A program made the position numbers and the translations under genes. A stretch of 64,000 nucleotides of DNA, from the NCBI RefSeq assembly GCF_003255815.1, contig NC_037689.1, positions 23,523,700-23,587,699 on the forward strand. The letters run 5' to 3'. Shown here piece after piece: positions 1 through 10,390 of the stretch; the first letter of the stretch is position 1; every line of letters begins with the position of its first letter. This DNA is from Theropithecus gelada. Taxonomy: Eukaryota > Chordata > Mammalia > Primates > Cercopithecidae. The notes under the pieces were generated by a model. The model saw only the letters and a program-made list of their open reading frames with translations, searched no databases and was not told the DNA's origin.

Positions 1-1582
1 TTGGCTCACTGCAACCTCCACCTCCTGGGTTCAAGAGATTCTCCTGCCTGAGCCTCCCAGTAGCTGGGGTTATAGGCACCTGCCACCACGCCTGGCTAAT
101 TTTTTTGTATTTTTTTTTGTTTTTGTTTTTTTTTTGAGACAGAGTCTTGCTCTGTCGCCAGGCTGGAGTGCAATGGCACGATCTTGGCTCACTGCAACCT
201 CCACCTCCTGGGTTCAAGTGATTCTCCTGCCTCAGCCTCCCAGTAGCTGGGGTTATAGGCACCTGCCACCACGCCTGGCTAATTTTTTTGGTTTTTTTTG
301 TTTTTTTGAGATGGAGTCTTGCTCTGTCGCCAGGCTGGAGTGAAATGGCACGATGTTGGCTGACTGCAACCTCCACCTCCTGGGTTCAAGAGGTTCTCCT
401 GCTTCAGCCTCCCAGTAGCTGGGGTTATAGGCACCTGCCACCATGCCTGGCTAATTTTTTTGGTTTTTTTTTGTTTGTTTGTTTGTTTGTTTGTTTGTTT
501 GAGATGGAGTCTTGCTCTGTCGCCCAGGCTGGAGTGAAATGGCACGATGTTGGCTCACTGCAACCTCCACCTCCTGGGTTCAAGAGATTCTCCTGCCTGA
601 GCCTCCCAGTAGCTGGGGTTATAGGCACCTGCCACCACGCCTGGCTATTTTTTTTTTTTTTTTTTTTNNNNNNNNNNNNNNNNNNNNNNNNNNNNNNNNN
701 NNNNNNNNNNNNNNNNNNNNNNNNNNNNNNNAGCCTCCCAGTAGCTGGGGTTATAGGCACCTGCCACCACGCCTGGCTATTTTTTTTTTTTTTTTTTTGA
801 GATGGAGTCTTGCTCTGTCGCCCAGGCTGGAGTGCAAAGGCACGATGTTGGCTCACTGCAACCTCCGCCTCCTGGGTTCAAGTGATTCTCCTGCTTCAGC
901 CTCCCAGTAGCTGGGGTTATAGGCACCTGCCACCACGCCTGGCTAATTTTTTTGTTTTTGGTTTTTTTTTTTGAGACGGAGTCTTGCTCTGTCGCCCAAG
1001 CTGGAGTGCAATGGCACGATCTTGGCTCACTGCAACCTCCACCTCCTGGGTTCAAGAGATTCTCCTGCCTGAGCCTCCCAGTAGCTGGGGTTATAGGCAC
1101 CTGCCACCACGCCCGGCTAATTTTTTTTGGGTTTTTTTGGTTTTTTTTGTTTTTGTTTTGTTTTTTGAGACGGAGTCTTGCTCTGTCGCCCAGGCTGGAG
1201 TGCAAAGGCACGATGTTGGCTCACTGCAACCTCTGCCTCCTGGGTTCAAGCGATTCTCCTGCCTCAGCCTACCGAGTAGTTGGGATGACAGGTGCCCACC
1301 ACCACGACCGGCTAATTTTTTGTATTTTTACTAGAGACGGGGTTTCGCCATGTTGGTCAGGCTGGTCTTGAACTCCTGACCTCAGGTGATCCGCCTGCCT
1401 CGACCTCCCAAAGTGCTGGGATTACAGGCGTGAGGTACCACGCCTGGCATTTGTTTGTATTTTTAGTAGAGATGGGGTTTCACCGTGTTGGCCAGGCTGG
1501 TCTCGAACTCCTGATCTCGTGATTCGCTCGCCTCCATCTCCCAAAGTGTTGCGATTACAGGCGTGAGCCACCGCGCCCGGTC
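1..1582 (-). repeat. Tandem array of antisense Alu half-units
   Basis: At least six head-to-tail copies of the Alu right-arm half, antisense and each led by a T tract. Units start near 136, 308, 500, 798, 972 and 1167, giving periods of about 172-195 bp that vary with T-tract length. The units share private variants (GGGGTTATAGG, CCCAGTAGCTGGGG), so they arose by local duplication, not by separate insertions. From 1310 two left-arm copies follow (1315-1438 and 1450-1582) and end at the Alu head. The array starts before the window. Confidence 0.9.
668..731. other. Assembly gap (64 N)
   Basis: Run of N inside the Alu array. The roughly 66 bases before it and the roughly 66 after it are nearly the same sequence, both ending in a T tract, so the flanking contig ends may be the same repeat unit. 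Confidence 0.97.
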
Positions 1583-1691
1583 TGCTTTGCCCTTTTAAAT
1601 GTTAGGTGTCACTAAAAACAATTCCACATCCAAAAAGATTTTTTCATTATTTTCCCCCATCAAGGGCAGATACACTAAAACATCAGAGGCT

Positions 1692-2004
1692 GGCCTGGTG
1701 CGGTGACTCGTGCCTGTAATTCTACACTTTGGGAGGCTGAAAGGGGTGTATCAGTTGAGGTCAGGAGTTTGAGACCACCCCGGCCAACAGGGCGAAACCC
1801 TATCTCTACTAAAAAACACAAAATTAGCTGGGCGTGGTGGTAGGCGCCTGTAATCCCAGCTACTAGGGAGGCTGAGGCAGGAGAATCGGTTGAACCTGGG
1901 AGGCGGAGGTTGCAGTGAGCCGAGATTGTGCCACGGCACTCCAGCCTGGGTGACAAGAGTAAAGCTCCATCTCAAAAAAAAAGAAAGAAAAGAAAAGAAA
2001 AGAA
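1692..2004 (+). mobile_element. Alu (sense)
   Basis: Complete two-arm Alu with an A-rich tail (AAAGA repeats). A perfect target-site duplication ATCAGAGGCT lies at 1682-1691 and 2005-2014. Confidence 0.95.
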
Positions 2005-2014
2005 ATCAGAGGCT

Positions 2015-2370
2015 TAAATTTTCTCTTGCTGAAAAATGAGGGGAGGGATATTTTCCCACTCCCCCACCCACCCCACCCAGCAAAACTCAAAACTGGTAGC
2101 TGCAAGTTCTTTCTCTGCCTTTTTCAAATGTATGTAAATCTTTTTAAGAAACCCGTACCACCCATATCATAGCTCAAGAATGTTTCCTGCAGTGTCTGGG
2201 AGGAATCTCTTTGAAATGTGGTCCCCAAGGGGGAAGGAAAAAGCCACAGAGGAGAAGAGCTTCATTTAAGCTGTCACCTGACTCCAAATTGCAAAGCCTA
2301 TACCTCCTGTCATAATGAGTCCTTCAGTTTTAGAAACTGAAAGGAAAGGGCTGTCTCCACTTTGCTGCAA
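2015..2370. other. Non-repeat-like interval
   Basis: Moderately GC-balanced sequence with a short C/A-rich patch at 2059-2080. No recognised family and no convincing coding frame. Confidence 0.5.
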
Positions 2371-2390
2371 AAAAGGATGAGATTTCTTTC

Positions 2391-2734
2391 TTTCTTTTTC
2401 TTTTTCCTTTTCTTTCTTTCTTTTTTTTCTTTTTTTTTTTTTTTTTTTTTTGACAAATTTTTTTTTTTTTTTCCCAGGCTGGAGTACAATGGCGCGATCT
2501 TGGCTCACTGCAACCTCCGCCTCCCGGGTTCAAGCGATTCTCCTGCCTCAGCCTCCCGAGTAGCTGGGATTACAGGCCCGCACCACCACATCCGGCTAAT
2601 TTTTTGCATTTTTAGTAGAGACAAGGTTTCTCCATGTGGGTTAGGCTGGTCTCGAACTCCTGACCACAGGTGATCCGCCTGCCTCGGCCTCCGAAAATGC
2701 TGGGATGACAGGCGTGAGCCACCACACCCGGTCC
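2391..2734 (-). mobile_element. Alu (antisense)
   Basis: Full Alu with a long TTTC/T-rich tail that is interrupted at about 2452 by ACAAA. Imperfect target-site duplication around GATTTCTTTCT (2371-2390 and 2736-2757). Confidence 0.93.
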
Positions 2735-2824
2735 ATAAAAGGGTGAGATTTCTTTCTGTGTTTCTGATCCCTTTCACGGATGGTCTGGGATGAACATCAC
2801 ACTCTAATACAATGCTTGTTTTGT

Positions 2825-2849
2825 AAAAAAAAAAAAAAAAAAAAAAAAA
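2825..2849. repeat. Poly-A tract
   Basis: About 25 A residues with no recognisable retroelement body upstream; possibly the tail of a very short insertion. Confidence 0.7.
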
Positions 2850-2936
2850 GATTTTGTTTTTCTTCTACCCTTGAGGAGGGGGGTTTCTGGATTGGAAGGA
2901 GGAGGAAGGAGTTCCTGGATTGGTAGGAGATTTAGC

Positions 2937-3440
2937 TTTTTTTTTTTTTTTTTTTTTTTTATGAGACAGAATGTCTGTCGCCCAGGCTGGAGTGCCCTGG
3001 ACGATCTCGGCTCACTGCAGCCTCCACCTCCTGGGTTCAAGCGATTCTCCTGCCTCAGCCTCCTGAGTAGCTGGAATTACAGGTGTGCACCATCATCCCT
3101 GGCTAATTTTTGTATTTTACTTTTTTATTTTATTTTATTTTATTTTATTTTTGGAGACAGAGTTTCTCTCTTGTTGCCCAGACTGGAGTGCAATGGCGCA
3201 ATCTCAGCTCACCACAACCTCCGCCTGTCAGGTTCAAGCGATTCTCCTGCCTCAGCTTTCCAAGTAGCTGGGATTACAGGCACCCACCATCACGCTGGGC
3301 TAAGTTTGTATTTTTTTTGTAGAGACAGGGTTTCGCCATGTTGCTCAGGCTGGTCTCGAACTCCTGACCTCAAGCGTTCTGCCCGCCTCGGCCTCCCAAA
3401 GTACTGGGATGACAGGTGCCCGCTACCACGCCTGGCTAAT
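2937..3440 (-). mobile_element. Two nested antisense Alus
   Basis: An Alu right arm (2937-3116) is followed directly by a second Alu with a TTTTA-repeat tail (3117-3440). The second seems to have inserted in the middle of the first. Confidence 0.85.
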
Positions 3441-3556
3441 TTCTCTACCTTGAAGATGTATGGCTTGGGGTGTTCATCATGTCAGTTTTACGTTTTGATT
3501 CGATTGCCTAGACCATTTCCTTTTTTATCACACTCCACTGTTGGACCATGAACTCT

Positions 3557-4004
3557 TTTATTATTATTATTATTATTATTTTTTTTTTTGAGATGGAGTT
3601 TCTTTCTTGTTGCCCAGGCTGGAGTGCAACGGCCTGATCTCAGCTCACTGCAACCTCCGCCTTCCGGTTTCAAGCGATTCTCCTGCCTCAGCCTGCCGAA
3701 TAGCTGGGATGACAGGCACACACCACCATGCCCGTCTAATTTTTGTATTTTTGGTAGAGATGGGGTTTCGCCATGTTGCCCAGGCTGGTCTCGAACTCCT
3801 GACCTCATGATCCACCTGCCTCGGCCACCCAAAGTGCTGGGATTACAAGCATGTGCCACCACGCCAGGCTAATTGTATATTTTTAGTAGAGACGGGGTTT
3901 CAGCATGTTGCCCAGGCTGGTCTCGAACTCCTGACCTCAGGTGATCCGCCCGCCTTGGCCTCCCAACGTTCTGCGATGACAGGTGCGAGCCACCACGCCC
4001 GGCC
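3557..4004 (-). mobile_element. Antisense Alu with duplicated left arm
   Basis: The element is 448 bp because its left arm occurs twice in tandem (about 3735-3868 and 3869-4004). One target-site duplication pair, ACCATGAACTCT at 3545-3556 and ACCGTGAACTCT at 4005-4016, bounds the whole. It is therefore one insertion that duplicated internally. Confidence 0.92.
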
Positions 4005-4194
4005 ACCGTGAACTCTAATGTCAGAAGTTATGCAGGCCCTTTTTTCTGCATTTTTTTCTCTAGTATATAGATCCTGGTAAGCCACATTCAGAACAGATTT
4101 CTCTGGAAGAACTTTGCCTTGAATGGAAGCAATTGTCCTGATGGCCACTAGGAGGAGCGAGCATCCTTTTCTCTCTTCGAAGGGTAAACCGAGA

Positions 4195-4427
4195 AGGATC
4201 TGAGGCAGGTGTCACTCAGTCAAGGAAGTTGACTCTGCTAGGGTTGAGGACGCCATGACACAGCCTCAGAAGGTCCTGATGACGTGGGCTCAAGGCGGTT
4301 GGGGTGCAGCTTGCTTTTACACATTTTAGGGAGACATGACGCATCAACCAATACACATAACATGTACTTTGGTTCCATCTGGAAGGGCAGGATGACTCAG
4401 AGTGGGGGTAGACTTAAACATTTTCTG
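4195..4427 (-). mobile_element. ERV1-type LTR fragment (copy A)
   Basis: Similar to the intervals at 6640-6958 and 25576-25935. Shared blocks include ACAGGTGTCA, a CAAGGCGGTTGG-like block and ACATTTTAGGGAGA. The LTR looks antisense, because copy B carries TTTATT (complement of AATAAA) in the matching place. Exact family not assigned. Confidence 0.7.
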
Positions 4428-5308
4428 GGCCGGGCGCGGTGGCTCACGCCTGTCATCCCAGCACTTTGGGAGGCCGAGGCGGGCGGATCACGAGGTCAGG
4501 AGATTGAGACCATCCTGGCCAACATGGTGAAACCCTGTCTCTACTAAAAATACACAGTTAGTCCAGGCATGGTGGCTCACGTCTGTCATCCCAGCACTTT
4601 GGGAGGCCAAGGCAGGTGGATCATGAGATCAGGAGATCGAGACCATCCTGGCCAACATGGTGAAACCCCGTCTCTACTAAAAATACAAAATTAGTCCAGG
4701 CGTGGTGGCTCACGCCTGTCATCCCAGCACTTGGGGAGGCTGAGGCGGGTAGATCATGAGATCAGGAGATCGAGACCATCCTGGCTAACACGGTGAAACC
4801 ACATGTCTACTAAAAACAAAAAAAATTAGCCAGGGGTGGTGGCAGGCGCCTGTAGTCCCAGTTACTCGAGAGGCTGAGGCAGGAGAATGGTATGAACCTG
4901 GGAGGTGGAGTTTGCAGTGAGCCGAGATCAGGCCACTGCTCTCCAGCCTGGGTGACAGAGTGAGACTCTGTCCAAAAAAAAAAGAAAAAAAATTAGCTGG
5001 GTATGGTGGTGCGAGCCTGTAATCTCAGCTACTCGGGAGGCTGAGGCAGGAGAATCACTTGAACACTTGAGGACAGGAGTTTGAGATCAGCCTGGCCAAC
5101 ATGGCAAAACCCGGTTTCTACTAAAAATACAAAAAATTAGTGGGGCATGGTGGCACATGCCTGTAATCTCAGCTGCTAGGGAGGCTGAGGCATGAGAATG
5201 GCTTGAACCCGGGAGACGGAGGTTGCAGTGAACCGAGATCACGCCACTGCACTCCAGCCTGGGCGACAGAGCGAGACTCCGTCTCAAAACAAACAACCAA
5301 ACAAAAAG
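4428..5308 (+). repeat. Alu with tandem left-arm expansion, joined to Alu pieces
   Basis: Three consecutive left arms begin at 4428, about 4561 and about 4693 (period about 132 bp, with GTCCAGGC at the internal junctions). A normal right arm and A-tail follow, to 4991. From 4992 a right-arm piece is fused to a left-arm start near 5066 and runs to a CAAA tail at 5308. Confidence 0.9.
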
Positions 5309-5441
5309 TCCTTATTGGCAATTGGTTGAAAGAGTTATTATCCATAGTAAGGCATGCCTGGCTTATGACGGTGTTGTAGAGACCGAGGTTTTATTAAGTA
5401 GAGCCTCCCGGGTTGCTTCCAAGAGAAGAGACTGCAAATGT

Positions 5442-5742
5442 TTTTTTCTTTCTTTTTTTTTTTTGATGGAGTTTCACTCTTGTTGCCCAGGCTGGAGTGC
5501 AGTGGCGCAATCTCGGCTCACTGCAACCTCCGCCTACTGGGTTCAAGCGATTCTCCTGCCTCAGCCTCCCGAGTAGCTGGGATGACAGGCGCCCACCACC
5601 ACATCCAGCTGATTTTTGTATTTTTAGTAGGACAGAGTTTCACCATGTTGGCCAGGATGGTCTCAATCTCTTGACCTCATGATCCGCCCGCCTTGGCCTC
5701 CCAGAGTGCTGGGATTAGAGGCGTGAGCCACCGCGCCCAACC
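5442..5742 (-). mobile_element. Alu (antisense)
   Basis: Complete element with imperfect target-site duplication AGAGACTGCAAATG (5427-5440) and AGAGACTCCAGATG (5743-5756). Confidence 0.95.
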
Positions 5743-5805
5743 AGAGACTCCAGATGTATCTTACCAGATTGAAGTTCTGTGTGGATGTTCATCCTGAAAG
5801 TATCA

Positions 5806-6285
5806 GACGTGTGTGAACCAGAGCAACTCCATCTTAAGTACAGGCTGGGTAAAATGAGGCTGAGACGTGCCGGGCTGCGTTCCCACATGGTTAAGCCATT
5901 TTAAGTCACAGGATGAGACAGGAGGTTGGCACAAGATGCAGGTCATAAAGACCTTGCTGATAAAACCGGTTGCAGTAAAGAAGCCAAACAAATCACACCA
6001 AAACCAAGATGGCCACAAGACTGATTTCTGCTCGGCCTCACTGCTACACTCCCACCAGCACCATGACAGTTTACAAATGCCATGGCAACGTCAGGAAGTT
6101 ACCCTATATGGTCTAAAAAGGAGGGGGCATGAATAATCCACCCATATATAGATATATATATATATCTTCTATTAGTTCTATTCCTCTAGGGAACCCTGAG
6201 TAATACAGTCTATATGGTCTAAAAAGAGGAGACATGAATAATCCACTCCTACTTTAGCATATCATTAAGAAATAACCATAAAAAT
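5806..6285 (+). mobile_element. ERV1-type solo LTR, interrupted
   Basis: LTR-like sequence containing CAAGATGGCC, CCATGACAGTTTACAAATGCC and AATAACCATAAAAATGGG blocks that I recognise from a primate ERV1 LTR; family name not assigned. A short insertion lies at 6142-6209, and an Alu cuts off the 3' part. Confidence 0.75.
6104..6245. repeat. Short insertion flanked by ~36-bp direct repeats
   Basis: The LTR segment 6104-6141 recurs at 6210-6245 with a few mismatches. Between them lie about 68 bp, an ATATAT stretch followed by a piece ending in CTGAGTAATACAG. That piece resembles the end of another interspersed repeat. Confidence 0.85.
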
Positions 6286-6588
6286 GGGACCGGGTGCGGT
6301 GGCTCACGCCTGTCATCCCAGCACGTTGGGAGCCCAAGGTGGGCGGATCACGAGGTCAAGAGATCGAGACCATCCTGGCCAACGTGGTGAAACCCCATCT
6401 CTGCTAAAAATACAAAAATTAGCTGGGCGTGGTGACGCACACCTGTCGTCCCAGCTACTTGGGAGGCTGAGGGAGAATTGCTTCAACCCAGGAGGCGGAG
6501 GTTGCAGTGAGCTGAGATCTCGCCACTGCACTCCAGCCTGGGCGACAGAGTGAGACTCTGTCTCAAAAAAACAAACAAACAAAAAAAA
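6286..6588 (+). mobile_element. Alu (sense)
   Basis: Full Alu inserted in the LTR; the tail is A-rich with CAAA repeats. Confidence 0.94.
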
Positions 6589-6639
6589 GAGCTACCATGT
6601 GGGTTGGGGTTGTCATAATGAAATGCCTGTGAGCCCAAA

Positions 6640-7300
6640 GTATGTGAGAGACAGGTGTCAATCAATTTAGAAAGTTTATTTTGCCACCCTTAACGAAAAA
6701 GCTATGACACAGCCCTCATGGGGTCCTGATGACACGTGCCCAAGGTGGTTGGAGCACAGTTTGGTTTGATACATTTTAGGGAGATGACAGACAGCAATCA
6801 ATATGTATAGACATGAGACATAAATCAATATGTCATCAATATGACAAGAGACACCCATCTACATGTATAGGGAGACAGGGGACAGCAGCCAATGTGTACA
6901 TGGGTTCATGGGACAACTCAAAGTGGGACTTTGACATCATAGGTAAATAAGAGACATGTCCAGGCGCGGTGGCTCACGCCTGTCATCCCAGCAGTTTGGG
7001 AGGCCGAGGTGGGCGGATCACCTGAGGTCGGGAGTTCGAGACCAGCCTGGCCAGCATGGTGAAACCCCATCTCTACTAAAAATACAAAATAAATTAGCCA
7101 GGCACAGTGGCAGGCACCTGTCATCCCAGCTACTCGGGAGGCTGAGGCAGGAGAATCGCTTGAACCCGGGAGGTGGAGGTTGCGGTGAGACGAGATCGCG
7201 CCACTGCATTGCAGCCTGGGGTCAGAGCGAGAGTCCGTCTTCAAAAAAAAAAAAAAAAAGAAGTTGTATTTTTTTGAGTCCTTGATCAGCCTTTCACTGA
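6640..7300 (-). mobile_element. ERV1-type LTR (copy B), split by an Alu
   Basis: Related to copies A and C. The antisense polyadenylation signal is visible as TTTATT near 6675. The LTR resumes after the Alu at 7261-7300. Confidence 0.75.
6959..7260 (+). mobile_element. Alu (sense)
   Basis: Full Alu inside LTR copy B. Both arms carry the TGTCATCCC variant (about 6980 and 7120). Confidence 0.95.
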
Positions 7301-7301
7301 A

Positions 7302-7345
7302 TTAGGTTGGTGTGGAAGTAACGCAGTAAAAACAAAAACCACAAC
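7302..7345 (+). mobile_element. MADE1-like mariner remnant
   Basis: Starts TTAGGTTGGTG followed by an AAGTAACG-like stretch, matching one terminal repeat of the primate MADE1 mini-mariner. The other end is not seen. Confidence 0.6.
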
Positions 7346-8645
7346 ACAGCCACGACAACAACAACAAAAAACTCAGGTACAAAAGTGCAAAACGGCACAA
7401 TTATCATTTGCATGGACTATCCGGAGAATAAGACCGTGGCCAGAGTCAGAGAACAGATGGGTGATGGCTTAAGGCTGAGAGCAGGGAGACTGGGGAGTGA
7501 TGGCTTCATGGGCAAAGGGTCTTTTTTTTGGGGGGGGGTTATGAAGGTATTCTGGAACTAAATAGGGTTGGTTGTTGTGTAAAACGCTCAGTGCACTGAA
7601 TTGTGTCGTCACTGTGCAATTTTAAAATGGCAAACTCTGTGTGATGTGCGTGTTCCCCCAGGAAGAAACAAAACAGCACAAACGGAGGTGATAACTCAGG
7701 TCATATCACACCCTGCCGGCCCCATCACCCTTCCTCCTTCCTCTGTTCATCTCCTCCTCCCCTTTCCGGGCTCTTCAGACAAGCCCGGGCAGCCCTCCCC
7801 TGGCCGTCTGGACCCAGGCCTGTCTGTTTTGGGTGCATTTTAGGTCATTCACTCTGGCTGGAACCTGAGAGCGTCAGCCATGCGGTGAGTCCCCACGTCC
7901 CTCCAGCAGTCTGAGAGCGGAGCCGTGTCCCCTGCGTTTGCACACCCTGGAGAAAATTATCAGGCAGCAGACCTGAGGAGCCCCTGGGAAGATTCAGTGA
8001 GGGCTGGCAGGCAGGTGTCAGGAAGCCTGAGCGACTCTCTGGAGAAAGGACGTATTCCTTAAAGACAAATCCATCAAGGGATCGCTTTACATAATTCCTG
8101 CTCAGCGCACACCCCACATGAAGCTTCATCATCAGACACTGCATCTGTTTTGCCTTTTCTAGAGACATGAACTCTCAGCTCAGTGATACCGTCTGTCAGG
8201 GTTTCAACGTCCCACCCCCAGGGGAGTCGGTTTCCATCAACCAAAGCTCTCCATGATCCAGTTCTGAGGACGGGGGACGCTGGCTGCCTGGTGACGGCCG
8301 CCCTGGCCTTTCCAAAGCTGCACTGTCCTCTTGCATTAAGAAAGATTAGTTTGCATTCCGGGAGGAGAGACGCAGAAGGTTAACAAGATTAGAGAGAGCC
8401 CCGGAGACCTGCCGTGAGATTCCCCGAGGGATGTGGCTAATGAAACTGTAAAAACAAGGCAGGTGATGGCTCTCACGGCCGGGCCCTGATTTCAGAGCTG
8501 GTAATCTCTCTACCTCTTCTAGGCAGTTTTCTACCCCAATAATTTAGGTTGTCACTATCCAAGCCCCAGCACAATTGTTTTTTTGTTGTTGTTGTTTGCA
8601 GTTTGCAGGTGATACTTAGTTTCTAAAGATGTGTTTTTCTATTTT
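7346..8645. other. Low-repeat interval
   Basis: About 1.3 kb without clear Alu or L1. It holds a G tract near 7531-7540 and several short open frames with no recognisable domain. The frame at 7845-8168 (minus, 107 residues) is not supported by homology I know. No gene called. Confidence 0.5.
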
Positions 8646-8649
8646 TCTT

Positions 8650-8951
8650 TTCTTTTCTTTTTTTTTTTCTGAGATGGAGTCTCGCTGTGTCACCCAGGCT
8701 GGAGTGCAGTGGCCCCATCTCGGCTCCCTGCAAGCTCTGCCTCCCGGGTTCCCACCATGCTCCTGCCTCAGCCTCCCGAGTAGCTGGGACTACAGGCACC
8801 TGCTACCACCCCTGGCTAATTTTTTGTATTTTTAGTAGAGATGGGGTTTCACCATGTTAGCCAGGATGGTCTCGATCTCCTGACCTCGTGATCCGCCCAC
8901 CTCGGCCTCCCAAAGTGCTGGGATTACAGGCGTGAGCCACGGCGCCCGGCC
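8650..8951 (-). mobile_element. AluY-like (antisense)
   Basis: Complete element with few differences from a young Alu; the right arm reads CTGCAAGCTCTGCC. Pyrimidine-rich flanks resemble each other (TTTCTATTT). Confidence 0.93.
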
Positions 8952-8974
8952 TTTCTATTTATCTTAGCTAAGAA

Positions 8975-9825
8975 ATGTGTATGTGTGTGCATATGGTTAT
9001 CTGGTTGGTGGTGATGGAGAGCTTCATGAATGTGTGTATGCGTGTGTTTCTGTGTGTGTCTCTGTGTGTATGTGTTTGTATGTTGTGTTTGTGTCTGTAC
9101 ATATGCATGTGTCTTTGTGGATGTATGTTTGTATATGTGTGGCTCTGTGTGTGTTTGCCTGGTCGTGTATGCATGTGAATGTGTGTGTCTGTATTTGTGT
9201 ATTTGTGTCTGTATGTGTGTGTATTATGTATTTATATATGAATGTGTTTGTGCATGTGTATATTTGGGTGTGCATGTGTGTATGTATATGTGTGTGTGCA
9301 TGTGTGTGTATATGCATGCTAGTGTGTGCAGTTGTTTATGCATTTGTGCATATGTGCCTGTGTGCATTTGTGTATGTACATATGGATATGTATCAGTCTG
9401 TATGCCTGTTAGTATCTGTGCATTTGTATATGTTTGTGTATGTGTATAATTGGGGGTGTGTGTGTGTATGCATGCTAGTGTGTATGCAATAGTTTCTGTA
9501 TGTATTTATGCATGTGTGCACGTGTGCATTTGTGTGTGTAGATGTGGATATGTATGAGCGTGTATGCCTGTGTCTGTATGCATTTGTGTGTAGGTATGTG
9601 TTTGTGCATATGTGCCTGTGTGCATTTGTGTGTGTTGATATGGATATGGATGAGTGTGTATGCCTGTTAGTGTCTGTATGCATTTGTGTGTGTTTGTGTA
9701 TGTGCATGTGTGCGTTTGCATATGTGTGTGCATACGTGTGTCTGTATATGTGCGTCTATATGTGTGTGCATGTATGTGCATGTGTGTATGTGTATAGGCA
9801 CATGCTGATTTGTGTGTGTGAGGGG
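8975..9825. repeat. TG-rich minisatellite
   Basis: About 850 bp of irregular GTGTGTATGCATTTGTG-like units on the plus strand (ACAC-rich on the other), with an alternating purine-pyrimidine character. The long frames reading Cys/Val/Met or His/Thr repeats here are translations of the repeat, not genes. Confidence 0.95.
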
Positions 9826-10385
9826 AGGGGGCACAGGCAGACCCTCTCTGTGTGGTCCCAGGTGGGGCTTGGTGACCACGAGCCTAGGGTGTTCAGCCCT
9901 GGGTGGATGTGGTAGCAGAGGGAACAGCAGGACAGCGTCCAAGGTGTGAAAAAGCACGACCTGCCCCGAGAGAGAGCCCTGCAGTCTGGGCCACCTCGGC
10001 TTCTCGGGCCACAGGTGCATTCCTCACAGGTGACCTGAGGGGTGGAGGAAAGGCCATCCCTGCAGGCCAGCGGGCTTGCTGGTTAGTGCTCACACTCAGT
10101 GTGCACCTGGAGGGCACCAGAGATCTTCCTACCTCCCAGGAGCCCATGCACGATCTTCGGGAATCTGGCCCTTGTCACCCCCTACCTCGGGCACCATGAG
10201 ACCCCATTTACAGACCGGAAGCGGCCTGGGGCTGATCTTGTTGACCACTGTCCGGCATCGATGGGTCTGAGCTGCACGTGCCATTGTCCATGGCAACATT
10301 CTCCTCTCAGAGCTTTGCAAGCTGTTTTGGCACAAACTCACTGCTCAGCAGACTTCCTTGAACAAGGAGTCTTCTTAAAAATGAC
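9826..10385. other. Low-repeat interval
   Basis: GC-richer sequence with no recognised repeat. Open frames at 9903-10199 (plus) and 9893-10147 (minus) overlap on opposite strands and show no known domain. Confidence 0.5.
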
Positions 10386-10390
10386 ACTTC

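Noticed and set aside
288..1371. Long open frames through 288-800, 512-910 and 952-1371
   Set aside because: They translate antisense Alu and even run through the N gap; the peptides are the usual Alu translations (for example SLPVAGVIGTCHHA).
7845..8168. 107-residue minus-strand frame in a low-repeat interval
   Set aside because: No recognised domain, no clear splice or promoter context; kept only as part of the unassigned interval.
8977..9492. 171-residue Cys/Val-rich frame
   Set aside because: Direct translation of the TG-rich array; both strands are open for the same reason.
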